Of a stretch of DNA of 64,000 bases, positions 18,477-26,119 are shown in pieces. The DNA is taken from assembly GCA_041741535.1 (NCBI GenBank), contig JBGSJV010000106.1, positions 59,647 to 123,646 of the forward strand, written 5' to 3'. Position 1 is the stretch's first letter; the number at the start of each line of letters is the position of its first letter. The position numbers and the translations under genes are program-made. This DNA is from M30B19 sp041741535 (lineage in GTDB: Bacteria > Planctomycetota > Planctomycetia > Pirellulales > Pirellulaceae). The notes below the pieces were generated by a model. That model was not told where the DNA came from and searched no databases. It worked only from the letters and a program-made list of their open reading frames with translations.

Positions 18477-19019
18477 ATGTGTGCGAAACGACTTGGAAAA
18501 ACTACGCGAGATGGCCGACGCCACCCGACCACCAAAACCCGACGAGTCGCTCCCGGGATTACGCGGTTTGATATTGAAGAACGCCGGACACACGGCTACA
18601 TGGTTCGAATTGCTCGGCAAGGTTCACGACATCAGAAATTCTTCTCGGACATGAAGTATGGGGGCATAAAAAAATCACGGGCTGCAGCGGTCGCTCAATA
18701 TTTGACGTGGTCTCGCGAGTTACCGCAGCGGCTCTCGACAAAAGATCGTTTGACAAGTCGCAATCAAACGGGCCGAGTCGGCGTCTATCTGGCGGTTTCC
18801 CGCGATCGGGCTGGTGACGTCCATGAAGCTTATTGCGCGAGTTGGACCGATGCGGTCGGACAACGTCACAAAATCAATTTTTCACTCCAGCGTTATGGCA
18901 AAAAAAATGCGTGGCAGTTGGCGTGCCTCGCCCGCGAGAAGATGACGACCAAACGCGCGTATCTTCTCTCGGTCTTAGAAAAACAATCGACTGAGAAAAA
19001 GTCACGTAAGAATAAATGA
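18477..19019 (+). CDS. AP2-domain-like DNA-binding protein
   Basis: A 180-residue basic protein with two AP2/ERF-like units. The first spans about residues 28-80 (GITRFDIEERRTHGYMVRI, then FFSDMKYGGIKKSRAAAVAQ). The second spans about 97-160 (GRVGVYLAVSRDRAG, then FSLQRYGKKNAWQLACLARE). The order of three short strands followed by a helix starting at A-x-x-x-A fits the AP2 fold, found in plant regulators, in bacterial homing endonucleases and in several planctomycete proteins. The start is uncertain: ATG at 18477 has GGAAAC nearby. It overlaps queE by ATGA, suggesting co-translation. A nuclease domain is not apparent, so a regulator is more likely. Confidence 0.65.
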   Translation: MCAKRLGKTTRDGRRHPTTKTRRVAPGITRFDIEERRTHGYMVRIARQGSRHQKFFSDMKYGGIKKSRAAAVAQYLTWSRELPQRLSTKDRLTSRNQTGRVGVYLAVSRDRAGDVHEAYCASWTDAVGQRHKINFSLQRYGKKNAWQLACLAREKMTTKRAYLLSVLEKQSTEKKSRKNK

Positions 19020-19702
19020 ACATTTCGGAAATCTATTCAAGTCGTCAGGGTGAAGGTCTATTGACGGGGACACCGAGCAGTTTTATCCGCGTTTCCGGTT
19101 GCAACTTGCGGTGCTGGTTTTGCGATACTCCCTACGCGTCGTGGCATCCCGAAGGTGAAGATCGATCGGTCGAGGAAGTTGTCGTCGAGGTCCAATCGCA
19201 TGGCTTGAATCATGTCGTGATCACCGGGGGCGAACCGATGTTGTTCTCCGAGTTGATTCCATTGACCCAACAGTTGCATCGGTTGGGAAAACACATCACC
19301 ATCGAGACGGCGGGCACACTCCAATTGCCGGTGGCGTGTGACCTGATGAGCATCAGCCCGAAACTCGCTAACTCCGACCCCAGCCCCGAACGAGCCGGGA
19401 AGTGGCGGCAACGCCACCAACGCGATCGTTTCCGCCCTGATGTCTTGTTGCAACTTCTGAGTCAATACGCGTGTCAGTTAAAATTTGTTGTGGAGGCTCC
19501 CGAGGACCTCTTCGATATCGAATCCTTTGTCGGGCGATTTGAATTTCTCCAGGCAGCCCAAATTTGGCTGATGCCGCAAGGGACCGATGCCACATCGTTG
19601 GAACAAAAAGAGGAGTGGCTAGGCCAAGAATGTTTGGCGCGCGGATGGCGGCTTTGCTCGCGGAAGCATATCGAATGGTACGGTTTTCAACGGGGTGTTT
19701 AA
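19016..19702 (+). CDS. queE: 7-carboxy-7-deazaguanine synthase (QueE)
   Basis: A radical SAM enzyme that rearranges 6-carboxy-tetrahydropterin to 7-carboxy-7-deazaguanine in the queuosine/preQ0 pathway. At 228 residues it has the family length. The substrate-binding N-terminus SEIYSSRQGEGLLTGTPSSF is followed by the CX3CX2C cluster motif (CNLRCWFC), then the GGEP motif (VVITGGEPMLF) and ETAGT. The C-terminus (LMPQGTDATSL, CSRKHIEWYG) also fits. The ATG overlaps the AP2-like gene's stop codon. Other queuosine genes are not in the window. Confidence 0.95.
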   Translation: MNISEIYSSRQGEGLLTGTPSSFIRVSGCNLRCWFCDTPYASWHPEGEDRSVEEVVVEVQSHGLNHVVITGGEPMLFSELIPLTQQLHRLGKHITIETAGTLQLPVACDLMSISPKLANSDPSPERAGKWRQRHQRDRFRPDVLLQLLSQYACQLKFVVEAPEDLFDIESFVGRFEFLQAAQIWLMPQGTDATSLEQKEEWLGQECLARGWRLCSRKHIEWYGFQRGV

Positions 19703-19848
19703 CGGCTTCCCTCAGCGGTCCTCGTCACTTGCCTGGAAAAAAGTCGATAATTTTCCAATTCCGCTGGCATTCGCGGGCTCGATTTGCTTACAATGCATCG
19801 ACTCCGGTCGTAGGAACTACCTTTCTTTGTGAAACGAGGTGAGACTTC

Positions 19849-21237
19849 ATGACGCAAGAATTAACCCCAAAAATTGAACTGCATCGAGTTGGTTCGCCAC
19901 CGCGCCACAGACCTGTTTCAAGATGGAGTATTTCCAGATGGCAGATCACGTTGGCCACTCTGTTCGTGATCTGCTGTGGTGTGACGGCCCCGTCTTGGTC
20001 GCAAGAGGCCAGAACTTGGACTGATGCAAGTGGAAAATTTTCGGTCGAAGCCACGATTAAAGAACTGAAACGCGACTCCGTCGTTCTGGTATTGGCGGAT
20101 GGGACCGAACGCACGGTTGCGTTGGACCAGTTGTCGGACGCCGATCGTCGCTATGCCGCCGATTATCGAAAAACGATGTTGGCCGAAAACGCCGCCAAGA
20201 AGAAAGCAGCAGCCGAGTCGAAACAGCGGGGCGAAGATTTGAAGGACGAGTTGCAGGCCATCTTGGAAAGTTTCAGCCAACGTGAAGAACAGCTGAAGCA
20301 ATCGGGAACCGACGCGGCGCAAATTCGAAATGCACGCCAGCCGTTGGTTCAAGAAACCAGCCAGCAGTTGTTGAAGTTGGTGGAAGCGGTACCGCAATCG
20401 GAAGTTGCCCGGGACGTTTACATCTGGGTCGTCGGCAATGGAGCTCAAGGAGCCGAAGCCACCACGGCGATCGAAGCGTTGGTCCAACATTTCGCGGATA
20501 GTCCTGAAATACTTCCCTTCATCGGTCTGATCGCCCGTGATTTAGCAATGCTGGAAAAATTGCAATCCAAGGCGAAAGATAAAGCCGTGAAAGGTGTGGC
20601 GACGTTTACACTGGCTCGGCAGTTGTCCGGTGCGGACAATCCTGAGTTTGAAGAGCGGGTTGTAAAATTATTGAAAGAAGTTATTTCCAAATACGCGGAT
20701 GTCTCCGACAGTGCTCGACGGCCGATTGGGCCACAAGCTGAGCGGCTGTTGTTTGCTGTCGAAAATCTCAGCATTGGCAAGGTCGCGCCCGACATCATTG
20801 GCAGCGATTTGGATGGAGTGGCATTCAAGCTAAGCGACTATCGCGGCAAAGTGGTGGTGCTGGACTTTTGGGGAGACTGGTGACCGCCTTGCCGGGCTAT
20901 GTACCCACACGAGCGGTCGCTCGTCAAACAACTCTCCGACAAACCATTCGCCTTGATTGGCATCAACAGTGATCGTGAATTAGAACAGATTCGGGCCACC
21001 GTCAAGGAAAAGAATCTAAATTGGCGGAGCTTCTGGAATGGGCCTGAGGGAACCGGTGGTCCCATCTCGGCCCAGTGGAACGTTACTGGTTGGCCGACGA
21101 TTTACATCTTGGACGAACAGGGTGTCATCCGATACAAGAATGCACGGGGCGCCGATATGGATCGAGCCTTGACGAAGTTGCTCGGCGAAATGGGGCATCC
21201 TGTCGAAATCGCTCACGAAGCGGAAGGAGACCAGTAA
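19849..21237 (+). CDS. Probable selenoprotein: SHD1 and TlpA/redoxin-like domain with in-frame TGA
   Basis: Reading TGA at 20881-20883 as selenocysteine gives one 462-residue protein. GAGGTGAG precedes the ATG. Residues 33-52 are a membrane anchor or signal; 54-106 resemble an SHD1 domain (RTWTDASGKFSVEA, VALDQLSDADRRY); 107-150 are a charged helix; 310-462 are a TlpA/AhpC-type thioredoxin fold. The active site reads FWGDW-U-PPCRAMYPHE, with U (residue 345) where the family has the first Cys of CxxC. The downstream frame stays open, with GINSD, FWNGPEGTGG and a cis-Pro loop GWPTIYILD. A SECIS-like hairpin lies 31 nt after the TGA. The tandem neighbour has TGA at the identical position. It is probably a periplasmic thiol oxidoreductase. 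Alternative: a nonsense-truncated gene, which would be odd to find twice. Confidence 0.85.
20884..20923 (+). promoter_or_regulatory. Putative bacterial SECIS element, copy 1
   Basis: The 40 nt after the TGA end in CGAGC-GGTC-GCTCG (stem arms 20910-20914 and 20919-20923). The apical loop starts 31 nt after the TGA and begins with GG. This fits the general bacterial SECIS description (hairpin shortly downstream of UGA, small loop with G in its first two positions). The same hairpin recurs unchanged in the neighbouring gene. Confidence 0.7.
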
Positions 21238-21265
21238 TGACCACTTGGGACCTAGGAGGTGTTGT

Positions 21266-21940
21266 ATGAGAAAAAAGATCCAACGGCTCGGGCTGTTGGC
21301 GATGATCGGAATCTCGCTTGGATGTGCCGAACCCGGTAATCCGACGGTTGCCAAGAACTCGCCGCCATCCGGGAGACCAAATTCCGCCGCAACAGAATCG
21401 AAGCCCAAAGAAACGATTCTCGTCGCGGCACCAACCGCAGCGAACAATCCCGTAATCGAAGAAGCCAATTTAGAAATTGGCAAGTTAGCGCCCGAAATTG
21501 TCGGTTCGGACTTTGACGGGGTCGAGTTCAAATTGAGCCACTATCGGGGCAAAGTGGTCGTGTTAGACTTTTGGGGGGATTGGTGACCGCCTTGCCGGGC
21601 CATGTACCCGCACGAGCGGTCGCTCGTTAAACAACTCTCTGATCAACCTTTTAGTTTGATCGGTGTCAATAGCGACAAAGATGTCAACGAAATTCGAGAA
21701 GTCTCGCGAGCCAAAAACATTAGTTGGCGAAGTTTCTGGAATGGCCCGGAGGGTACTGGCGGCGCGATTTCGCGTGCTTGGAGAGTCCGAGGCTGGCCAA
21801 CCATTTACGTCTTGGACAAGGACGGCGTGATCCGGTTCAAGAACGTCCGTGGTGCTGCCATGGACGAAGCCGTTGCATCCCTTCTCGCGGAGATGGGTCA
21901 TGAAGTGAAGATCACCCACGAGGAACACGACGCCGAGTAG
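21266..21940 (+). CDS. Probable selenoprotein lipoprotein: TlpA/redoxin-like domain with in-frame TGA
   Basis: AGGAGGT lies five bases before the ATG at 21266, the clearest ribosome-binding site in this region. With TGA at 21584-21586 read as selenocysteine (residue 107) the product has 224 residues. It begins with a lipoprotein signal (MRKKIQRLGLLAMIGISLGC; lipobox LGC). A roughly 50-residue linker precedes a TlpA-like domain with FWGDW-U-PPCRAMYPHE, GVNSD, FWNGPEGTGG and GWPTIYVLD. From U onward 20 residues are identical to the upstream paralogue, then the two diverge. The SECIS-like hairpin is conserved. It is likely a membrane-anchored periplasmic redox protein, probably co-transcribed with the upstream gene (28 bp gap). 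Confidence 0.85.
21587..21626 (+). promoter_or_regulatory. Putative bacterial SECIS element, copy 2
   Basis: Stem CGAGC / GCTCG (21613-21617 and 21622-21626) with loop GGTC, again 31 nt after the TGA. Over the 40 nt following TGA the two genes differ at two bases, both third codon positions outside the hairpin, while flanking coding sequence differs more. Confidence 0.7.
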
Positions 21941-21965
21941 CGATTGTTTTGTTAAACAAATTTCG

Positions 21966-22001
21966 ATTTGGCGAACGTCGGTGTACCGGCGTTCGCCAAA
22001 T
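21966..22001 (+). terminator. Terminator-like hairpin after the second selenoprotein gene
   Basis: Arms 21966-21982 and 21985-22001 (ATTTGGCGAACGTCGGT against ACCGGCGTTCGCCAAAT) pair over 17 bases with one G-T wobble and a two-base gap; TTGCTTTAAT follows. It sits 26 bp after the stop codon, as expected for the end of the selenoprotein operon. Confidence 0.65.
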
Positions 22002-22044
22002 TGCTTTAATAATGGGATTTCTCAAAACCGACCAGATACACGCT

Positions 22045-22185
22045 TGGTCCTAAAAGGTGGCTCACCCTTTGGTGGACCGGCAAAATCCCGAACCAAAAGT
22101 CACGACCGGAGAGGTGTGGACTCCATTTCGGACAAAGCCTAGTCCCGTTACGACCGTCAACCTCGATCTTCGTTGCCGCCAAAAT
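22045..22185 (+). promoter_or_regulatory. Repeated leader element, copy 1
   Basis: This roughly 140-nt stretch upstream of the small lipoprotein gene resembles the stretch at 22501-22650 upstream of the next gene. Shared words in the same order are GCAAAATC, CGACCGGAGAGG or TGACCGGAGAGG, an AAAGCCTA and GCCGCCA. The ends are partly self-complementary. It lies about 110 bp ahead of a start codon, so a structured 5' leader or regulatory RNA is possible; a small mobile palindrome is the alternative. I do not match it to a named riboswitch. Confidence 0.4.
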
Positions 22186-22295
22186 ATGCGATTGCCCACT
22201 GTGGAAAAGTCCTGACCTGGAAAACACCGGGTAGATTCTAGGGACGTTCCCGTTTGGCTATTCGGATTCGATGACGCGCGATGGAGTGATACCCA

Positions 22296-22499
22296 ATGAA
22301 ACGAGGGATAATTGTGTTAGCACTTGCCGTGCTCGGTTCGCTGGGTTGCCGAGCAACGGGGGGCAGTCCAATTATTGCCACTGGCGCTGAACGTCAACAA
22401 ATTCGGGCGACCCCAATTCTAGAGCGGGAAAACCGCCCATTACATTTCTATGGCAACACCGTTCGGCGAGTTCACGCACGGCAGACACATAGCCAATAA
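22296..22499 (+). CDS. Small lipoprotein, unknown function
   Basis: A 67-residue protein with a clean lipoprotein signal: MKRGIIVLALAVLGSLGC, lipobox LGC at residues 16-18. The mature part is about 50 polar residues ending HFYGNTVRRVHARQTHSQ; short lipoproteins with an HFYGN(T)VRR-type tail seem common in planctomycetes, but no function is known to me. GGAGTGATACCC precedes the ATG. It lies between the two copies of the repeated leader element. Confidence 0.7.
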   Translation: MKRGIIVLALAVLGSLGCRATGGSPIIATGAERQQIRATPILERENRPLHFYGNTVRRVHARQTHSQ

Positions 22500-22500
22500 A

Positions 22501-22650
22501 TAGGCTTTGTCCAAATCGGGGTCTGTTGCGTTGGCGGGCCTGCAAAATCGTGGTCATAAAGACATGACCGGAGAGGGTCAGACCCGTTTTAGGAAAAAGC
22601 CTAATTCTCATTGCTGACGGGCTTGCGAGGCGCCGCCAGAATTTTGGATC
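22501..22650 (+). promoter_or_regulatory. Repeated leader element, copy 2
   Basis: The element starts just after the small lipoprotein's stop codon and ends about 145 bp before the next start codon. Its first 103 bases have inverted ends: TAGGCTTTGTCCAAATCGGG at 22501 pairs imperfectly with the segment ending AAAAAGCCTA at 22603. Inside lies a hairpin GGTCAT-AAAGAC-ATGACC followed by GGAGAGG. It resembles copy 1 at 22045. Confidence 0.4.
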
Positions 22651-22793
22651 TGTACTTGATTACCTCGTGATGCGCTCCTGGGTGAAATTTGTTGTCACAG
22701 GCGACCGGTGGACTTGTAGTGGTAATTAGCGAGCCGATCGGTTTTGATTGGGTCGCAATGCCCAACCACCTTACGAGAATCTGGAGTCCTCTG

Positions 22794-23513
22794 ATGAACA
22801 CCCACACTTTTGCTAATTGGATTGCCCCGTCCCTATTGTTGGCCGCTGGTTTTGTCCTGCCGGGTCCTGTTTCGGCACAATTTTCTGCCTTGCGCCAGAC
22901 AACCCAGCCAACTGGGCCAGTTACGCCGCCGCCGGTTAGTTCGAACCCGCGTTTGGTTCCCGGCGGAACGACTACACCCGAGAACATCGCAGCTACCTCG
23001 AACTTGCAGCCACTCGTTCCGGTTTTGCTTTTTGGAGATGACGAGCAATATCGAGGCACGGCTCAATCGGATGGAAGCTATCGGCTAGACTCCAAAGCGG
23101 ACGATTCGAGCGTGAAGTACTTTTACGCCGACAACCCACCCGACACTTATGGACGACGTACGATCGTCACGGATGCAAGAGTCACTGGGCCTGGCTCGGC
23201 AGGCTTGATTTATGGCTACCAACAGAACCCAACCCGATACTTTTTGTTTCTGCTGGATGCCAATCAAACGTTCCGGGTCTTGGAAAGATCTCCCGAGGGA
23301 TTCTCGGAAATGATCAACATGAGCGTCGACAACAGCGACCGTTACGAGTTAAAACTTATCGAAAAAGGCTCCGAGGTCAGTGTTTCGCTCAACGGGCAAA
23401 ATCTGCTCTCGATCAGCAACGATCGAACGGGAACTGGAGCGGTTGGATTGGCCACTATCGGAGCAGGATCGTTTGAGTTCCAAAAGTTTGAAGTTCAAAC
23501 CAACCATGAATGA
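22794..23513 (+). CDS. Exported beta-sandwich (DUF1080/LamG-like) protein
   Basis: A 239-residue protein starting at the ATG with GGAG six to ten bases upstream. A signal peptide (MNTHTFANWIAPSLLLAAGF, cut after VSAQ) and a Pro/Thr-rich linker to about residue 65 precede a single concanavalin-like sandwich. The pattern VTDARVTGPGSAGLIYGYQQ, YFLFLLDANQTFRVLERS, YELKLIEKGSEVSVSLNGQ and TGTGAVGLATIGAGSFEFQKF fits the DUF1080/LamG superfamily of carbohydrate-binding or glycoside-processing domains. No catalytic residues can be named. It is the last plus-strand gene before a bidirectional terminator. Confidence 0.7.
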   Translation: MNTHTFANWIAPSLLLAAGFVLPGPVSAQFSALRQTTQPTGPVTPPPVSSNPRLVPGGTTTPENIAATSNLQPLVPVLLFGDDEQYRGTAQSDGSYRLDSKADDSSVKYFYADNPPDTYGRRTIVTDARVTGPGSAGLIYGYQQNPTRYFLFLLDANQTFRVLERSPEGFSEMINMSVDNSDRYELKLIEKGSEVSVSLNGQNLLSISNDRTGTGAVGLATIGAGSFEFQKFEVQTNHE

Positions 23514-23541
23514 TCACTCGAATTTGTAACCCCAAAAAAAG

Positions 23542-23567
23542 CGAGGGCCCAAATATTTGGGCCCTCG
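23542..23567. terminator. Bidirectional intrinsic terminator
   Basis: A perfect 26-base palindrome (CGAGGGCCCAAAT and its complement) is followed by TTTT on the plus strand and preceded by a run of seven A on the same strand, giving CTTTTTTT on the minus strand. It sits between the converging genes ending at 23513 and 23614. Confidence 0.9.
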
Positions 23568-23613
23568 TTTTCGTGAAGTGAACCGTCTTTTCCGCGCAAA
23601 ATTACCTTATCAA

Positions 23614-24642
23614 TCAAGACCAACCATGCTGTTGGCGTACTTGTTGCATCGCGGCCAGGATATTGTTCCAGGTGGATTGTTGAGTCATCACGGCGTTGGG
23701 GAACATGCAACCATCCCAGCAAATGTGTTGGATGGTTTTGGTTAACTTGCCGGCCTCGTCTCGGAGCCAGAACCCGGCATGATGGGCAATATTGAGCTTG
23801 CCGTTCGGGTCATCTGCTAAACAGTGGCGACCGGTTTTGTCGTGTGATCCGCTGCCTTTGACGGTGGCGTCATTCTGCGCGACGTGAAAGTCAATTGTCC
23901 AAGGACGAAGGGCCGCCGTCAGCGTTTTTAGAGCCTCATCCAATGCTGCGGGCTCCCAATTGAAGTTTTCCGGAACAATTCTGTCTTGAGGTGCGTTGTA
24001 GCCCAACAAATACAATAGCGTATGGGCCATGTCGGCTTGGAACCCCAACGTCTGTGGACGTCCGACCTGTTCCAACAAGTCGACCATGTTTCGCCAAGAA
24101 TGCATGCCTCCCCAACAAATTTCGCCCTCGGCGGCCAATCTTTCACCATAATCTTCAGCGATATCGGCCGCCCGCCGAAACGTCTCCGCAATTTGCCCTG
24201 TTCCGCCAACGGGGTCCGAGTTCCATGCCGAAACACTGGTGGCCGAATCGATCCGCACGACTCCGTAAGGTCGCACACCCAACTCTCTCAGGCGTGTCGC
24301 GATGCGGCAAGCTTTTCCTACCGCCGCCACAAAGTTATCGCGTTGTTGTTGACTGCCCATTGCCGCCCCATCAAACCACACCGGTGCGACGACACTGCCC
24401 ACTACAAAGTTGTACTTCTGAATCCGTTCGGCCAAGTTCTTCAAGTCATCATCGGAAATCTCGATGTCGACATGAGGGTTGTACAAAAACAGGTCCACGC
24501 CATCAAACTTGACTCCGTCCACCTCAGCGGCGGCAGTCATCTTCAACATAGTTTCCAAATCGATCGCAGGTTCTTCAGCATCCGGGCCTTTGCCAACTAG
24601 ACCGGGCCACATGGCGTTGTGCAATTTCGGAAATTGATTCAT
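23614..24642 (-). CDS. Sugar phosphate isomerase/epimerase-like TIM barrel protein
   Basis: A 342-residue cytoplasmic protein of the xylose isomerase-like TIM barrel superfamily. Typical segments are DGVKFDGVDLFLYNP (strand 2), ADIAEDYGERLAAEGEICWG with a metal-ligand Glu, QTLGFQADMAHTLLYLLG with Asp/His and WTIDFHVAQNDATVKG. These supply the Glu/Asp/His set that binds a divalent metal. Planctomycete genomes carry many paralogues for breakdown of unusual sugars or inositols; the substrate here is unknown. It stands alone, convergent with the upstream plus-strand gene. Confidence 0.85.
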   Translation of the reverse strand: MNQFPKLHNAMWPGLVGKGPDAEEPAIDLETMLKMTAAAEVDGVKFDGVDLFLYNPHVDIEISDDDLKNLAERIQKYNFVVGSVVAPVWFDGAAMGSQQQRDNFVAAVGKACRIATRLRELGVRPYGVVRIDSATSVSAWNSDPVGGTGQIAETFRRAADIAEDYGERLAAEGEICWGGMHSWRNMVDLLEQVGRPQTLGFQADMAHTLLYLLGYNAPQDRIVPENFNWEPAALDEALKTLTAALRPWTIDFHVAQNDATVKGSGSHDKTGRHCLADDPNGKLNIAHHAGFWLRDEAGKLTKTIQHICWDGCMFPNAVMTQQSTWNNILAAMQQVRQQHGWS

Positions 24643-24734
24643 TTGTGTTTGTGCCTTTCAAAGGACGCTAGAGGACGCCAACCAGCCAAGTCGCCATTTT
24701 GACCGAACCAAAGTCACTTCGCAACCATCACGCG

Positions 24735-25892
24735 TTAAGTATCGAGCGGTTTGAGTGTGGCCTGTCCAGGTCGGCAAACTTCATCCACTGGAGTTTGATC
24801 CAGATAGCGTCGGAGCAGCAAATAGGCGCCGCTGGCCAAACCCCAAAACATCGAATAACCAGCAGCTCGAGCCAAGAATGAAAATCCCGCTTGGCTGGTT
24901 CGCAACAAAGGCCCCGCCCAATATTGGGCGATCCCGGAGGCTTCCGCATTCGGTACCGCAAGCAGTTCGCTTAGTCGGTCTGCATTCGCCGCATTGGCGC
25001 CCCAACTTAATGCCCAGACATATCCATTTGCCGATAGTGAACAAAACCATTCGATAACCGTTCCAGTTACCGATCCAATGGCAATCGCTGCCAGCGCAAT
25101 CAAGCACGCATGGATGGGTCGTTGCATCACATACGCATAAGCGCGACTAATCGATTCAAACGAGTCCCGGCCCTCGAAAGCGATGGCCGGAAACATCAAG
25201 GGCCACGCCAAGAACAAACCCAACAAGACAACGCCGATTAACAATCCAAATACCGAGCCCAAGGCAGCCAGCGGGGCTCCCAAAATCGATGTCCAATCCC
25301 AAACCAACAACCAACCCATCACCATAAGCGGGATCGCTAAGCCCACGACAGCCGCCAACGGAATCAAAATGCTAAACAGGGAATCCAGGAAATGTTGGTT
25401 GGCAAAGCGAACCACATCTAGCCATTGATGATCGACCCGTCCGATTCGCATCGCAACGCTGCGGCAAATCATCGTCCCTGCCCAACTCCAGACGAGGAGT
25501 GCCCCGAGGCAAATCATTGCTTGACGCCAGAATCGACTGTGAACCAAGTCCGCCCACGGTTGCATCAACTCGGAGGCGATTACCAAGGGGTTGGTCGTCG
25601 TGCCGATCCTCTCGAAAAGCCCCGGGGCAGGAACGACGTTCCCTGGGACTTCGGTGGCGCTTGCGGCAGCAAGGTTTTCAATCGCAAGTTCCGGCGCGCC
25701 CGGTAGCCAAGTATCGACACCAACCACCAGGAGCAGGGCCACTCCGGCAACCAATACATTGATGGGATGTAAACTTGCGTATACTCCGGCAATCAATTTC
25801 GAAAAAATCAAACTGGCTTCAAATGAAAGATCCAACGGAGCCTGAAACGCGGGTCCTGAAGGCTTCGAATCAATGGACTCTGCGGCCATCAT
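24735..25892 (-). CDS. Multi-pass membrane protein of unknown function
   Basis: A 385-residue integral membrane protein with about six to seven hydrophobic segments (around residues 45-60, 125-145, 175-195, 200-250, 270-290 and 345-365). Landmarks are AWPLMFPAIAFEGRDSFESISRAYAYVMQRP, a motif shared with DUF4013-like or glycerophosphodiester phosphodiesterase-type membrane domains, and FCSLSANGYVWALSWGAN. I cannot assign a function. It overlaps yacG by ATGA and is the last gene of the chaperone cluster's strand run. Confidence 0.7.
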   Translation of the reverse strand: MMAAESIDSKPSGPAFQAPLDLSFEASLIFSKLIAGVYASLHPINVLVAGVALLLVVGVDTWLPGAPELAIENLAAASATEVPGNVVPAPGLFERIGTTTNPLVIASELMQPWADLVHSRFWRQAMICLGALLVWSWAGTMICRSVAMRIGRVDHQWLDVVRFANQHFLDSLFSILIPLAAVVGLAIPLMVMGWLLVWDWTSILGAPLAALGSVFGLLIGVVLLGLFLAWPLMFPAIAFEGRDSFESISRAYAYVMQRPIHACLIALAAIAIGSVTGTVIEWFCSLSANGYVWALSWGANAANADRLSELLAVPNAEASGIAQYWAGPLLRTSQAGFSFLARAAGYSMFWGLASGAYLLLRRYLDQTPVDEVCRPGQATLKPLDT

Positions 25893-26113
25893 TGATCCTC
25901 ATCGTCGTATGGCGAGTAGTCGGTGGATTCCGTCGAGGCATCGCTTTCAAAGGGCATGCCATACGATTCGGTCAGCCAATTCGACAGATCCAATTCTTTG
26001 CAACGTTGCGAACAGAACGGCATCAACGAGGGCTCGATCGACACGATGGCCTTGTTGCAATGGGAGCACTTGGGAGTTCGTTGACCTTCGGAATTCGTAA
26101 GACTCACCAGCAT
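25889..26113 (-). CDS. yacG: DNA gyrase inhibitor YacG-like zinc protein
   Basis: A 74-residue protein with the YacG zinc-binding pattern: CSHC, then about 14 residues, then FCSQRCKELDLSNWLTESYGMP. In other bacteria YacG binds GyrB and blocks DNA binding by gyrase. The acidic C-terminal tail (about 20 residues, Asp/Ser-rich) is like that of family members. It lies six bp after the FmdB-like gene and overlaps the next gene by four bases, so it is part of a run of co-directional small genes. Confidence 0.85.
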   Translation of the reverse strand: MLVSLTNSEGQRTPKCSHCNKAIVSIEPSLMPFCSQRCKELDLSNWLTESYGMPFESDASTESTDYSPYDDEDQ

Positions 26114-26119
26114 ACCCCA

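Noticed and set aside
18445..18654. 69-residue frame overlapping the AP2-like gene start
   Set aside because: The AP2-like signal lies in the other frame, and this product has no recognisable features beyond an N-terminal overlap.
20899..21237. Separate short redoxin gene starting at the ATG after the TGA
   Set aside because: The start would lie inside the conserved active-site helix, with no ribosome-binding site, and the protein would lack half of the fold. The same break recurs in the neighbour at 21602, so recoding of TGA fits better.
22045..22185. Cyclic-di-GMP (GEMM) riboswitch
   Set aside because: GGCAAA and AAAGCC words occur, but the spacing and the paired regions of GEMM are missing.
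22501..22603. Integron attC site or IS end
   Set aside because: GCCTA-type ends and imperfect palindromy recall attC, but GTTRRRY/RYYYAAC core pairs are not properly placed and no integrase or cassette array is visible.
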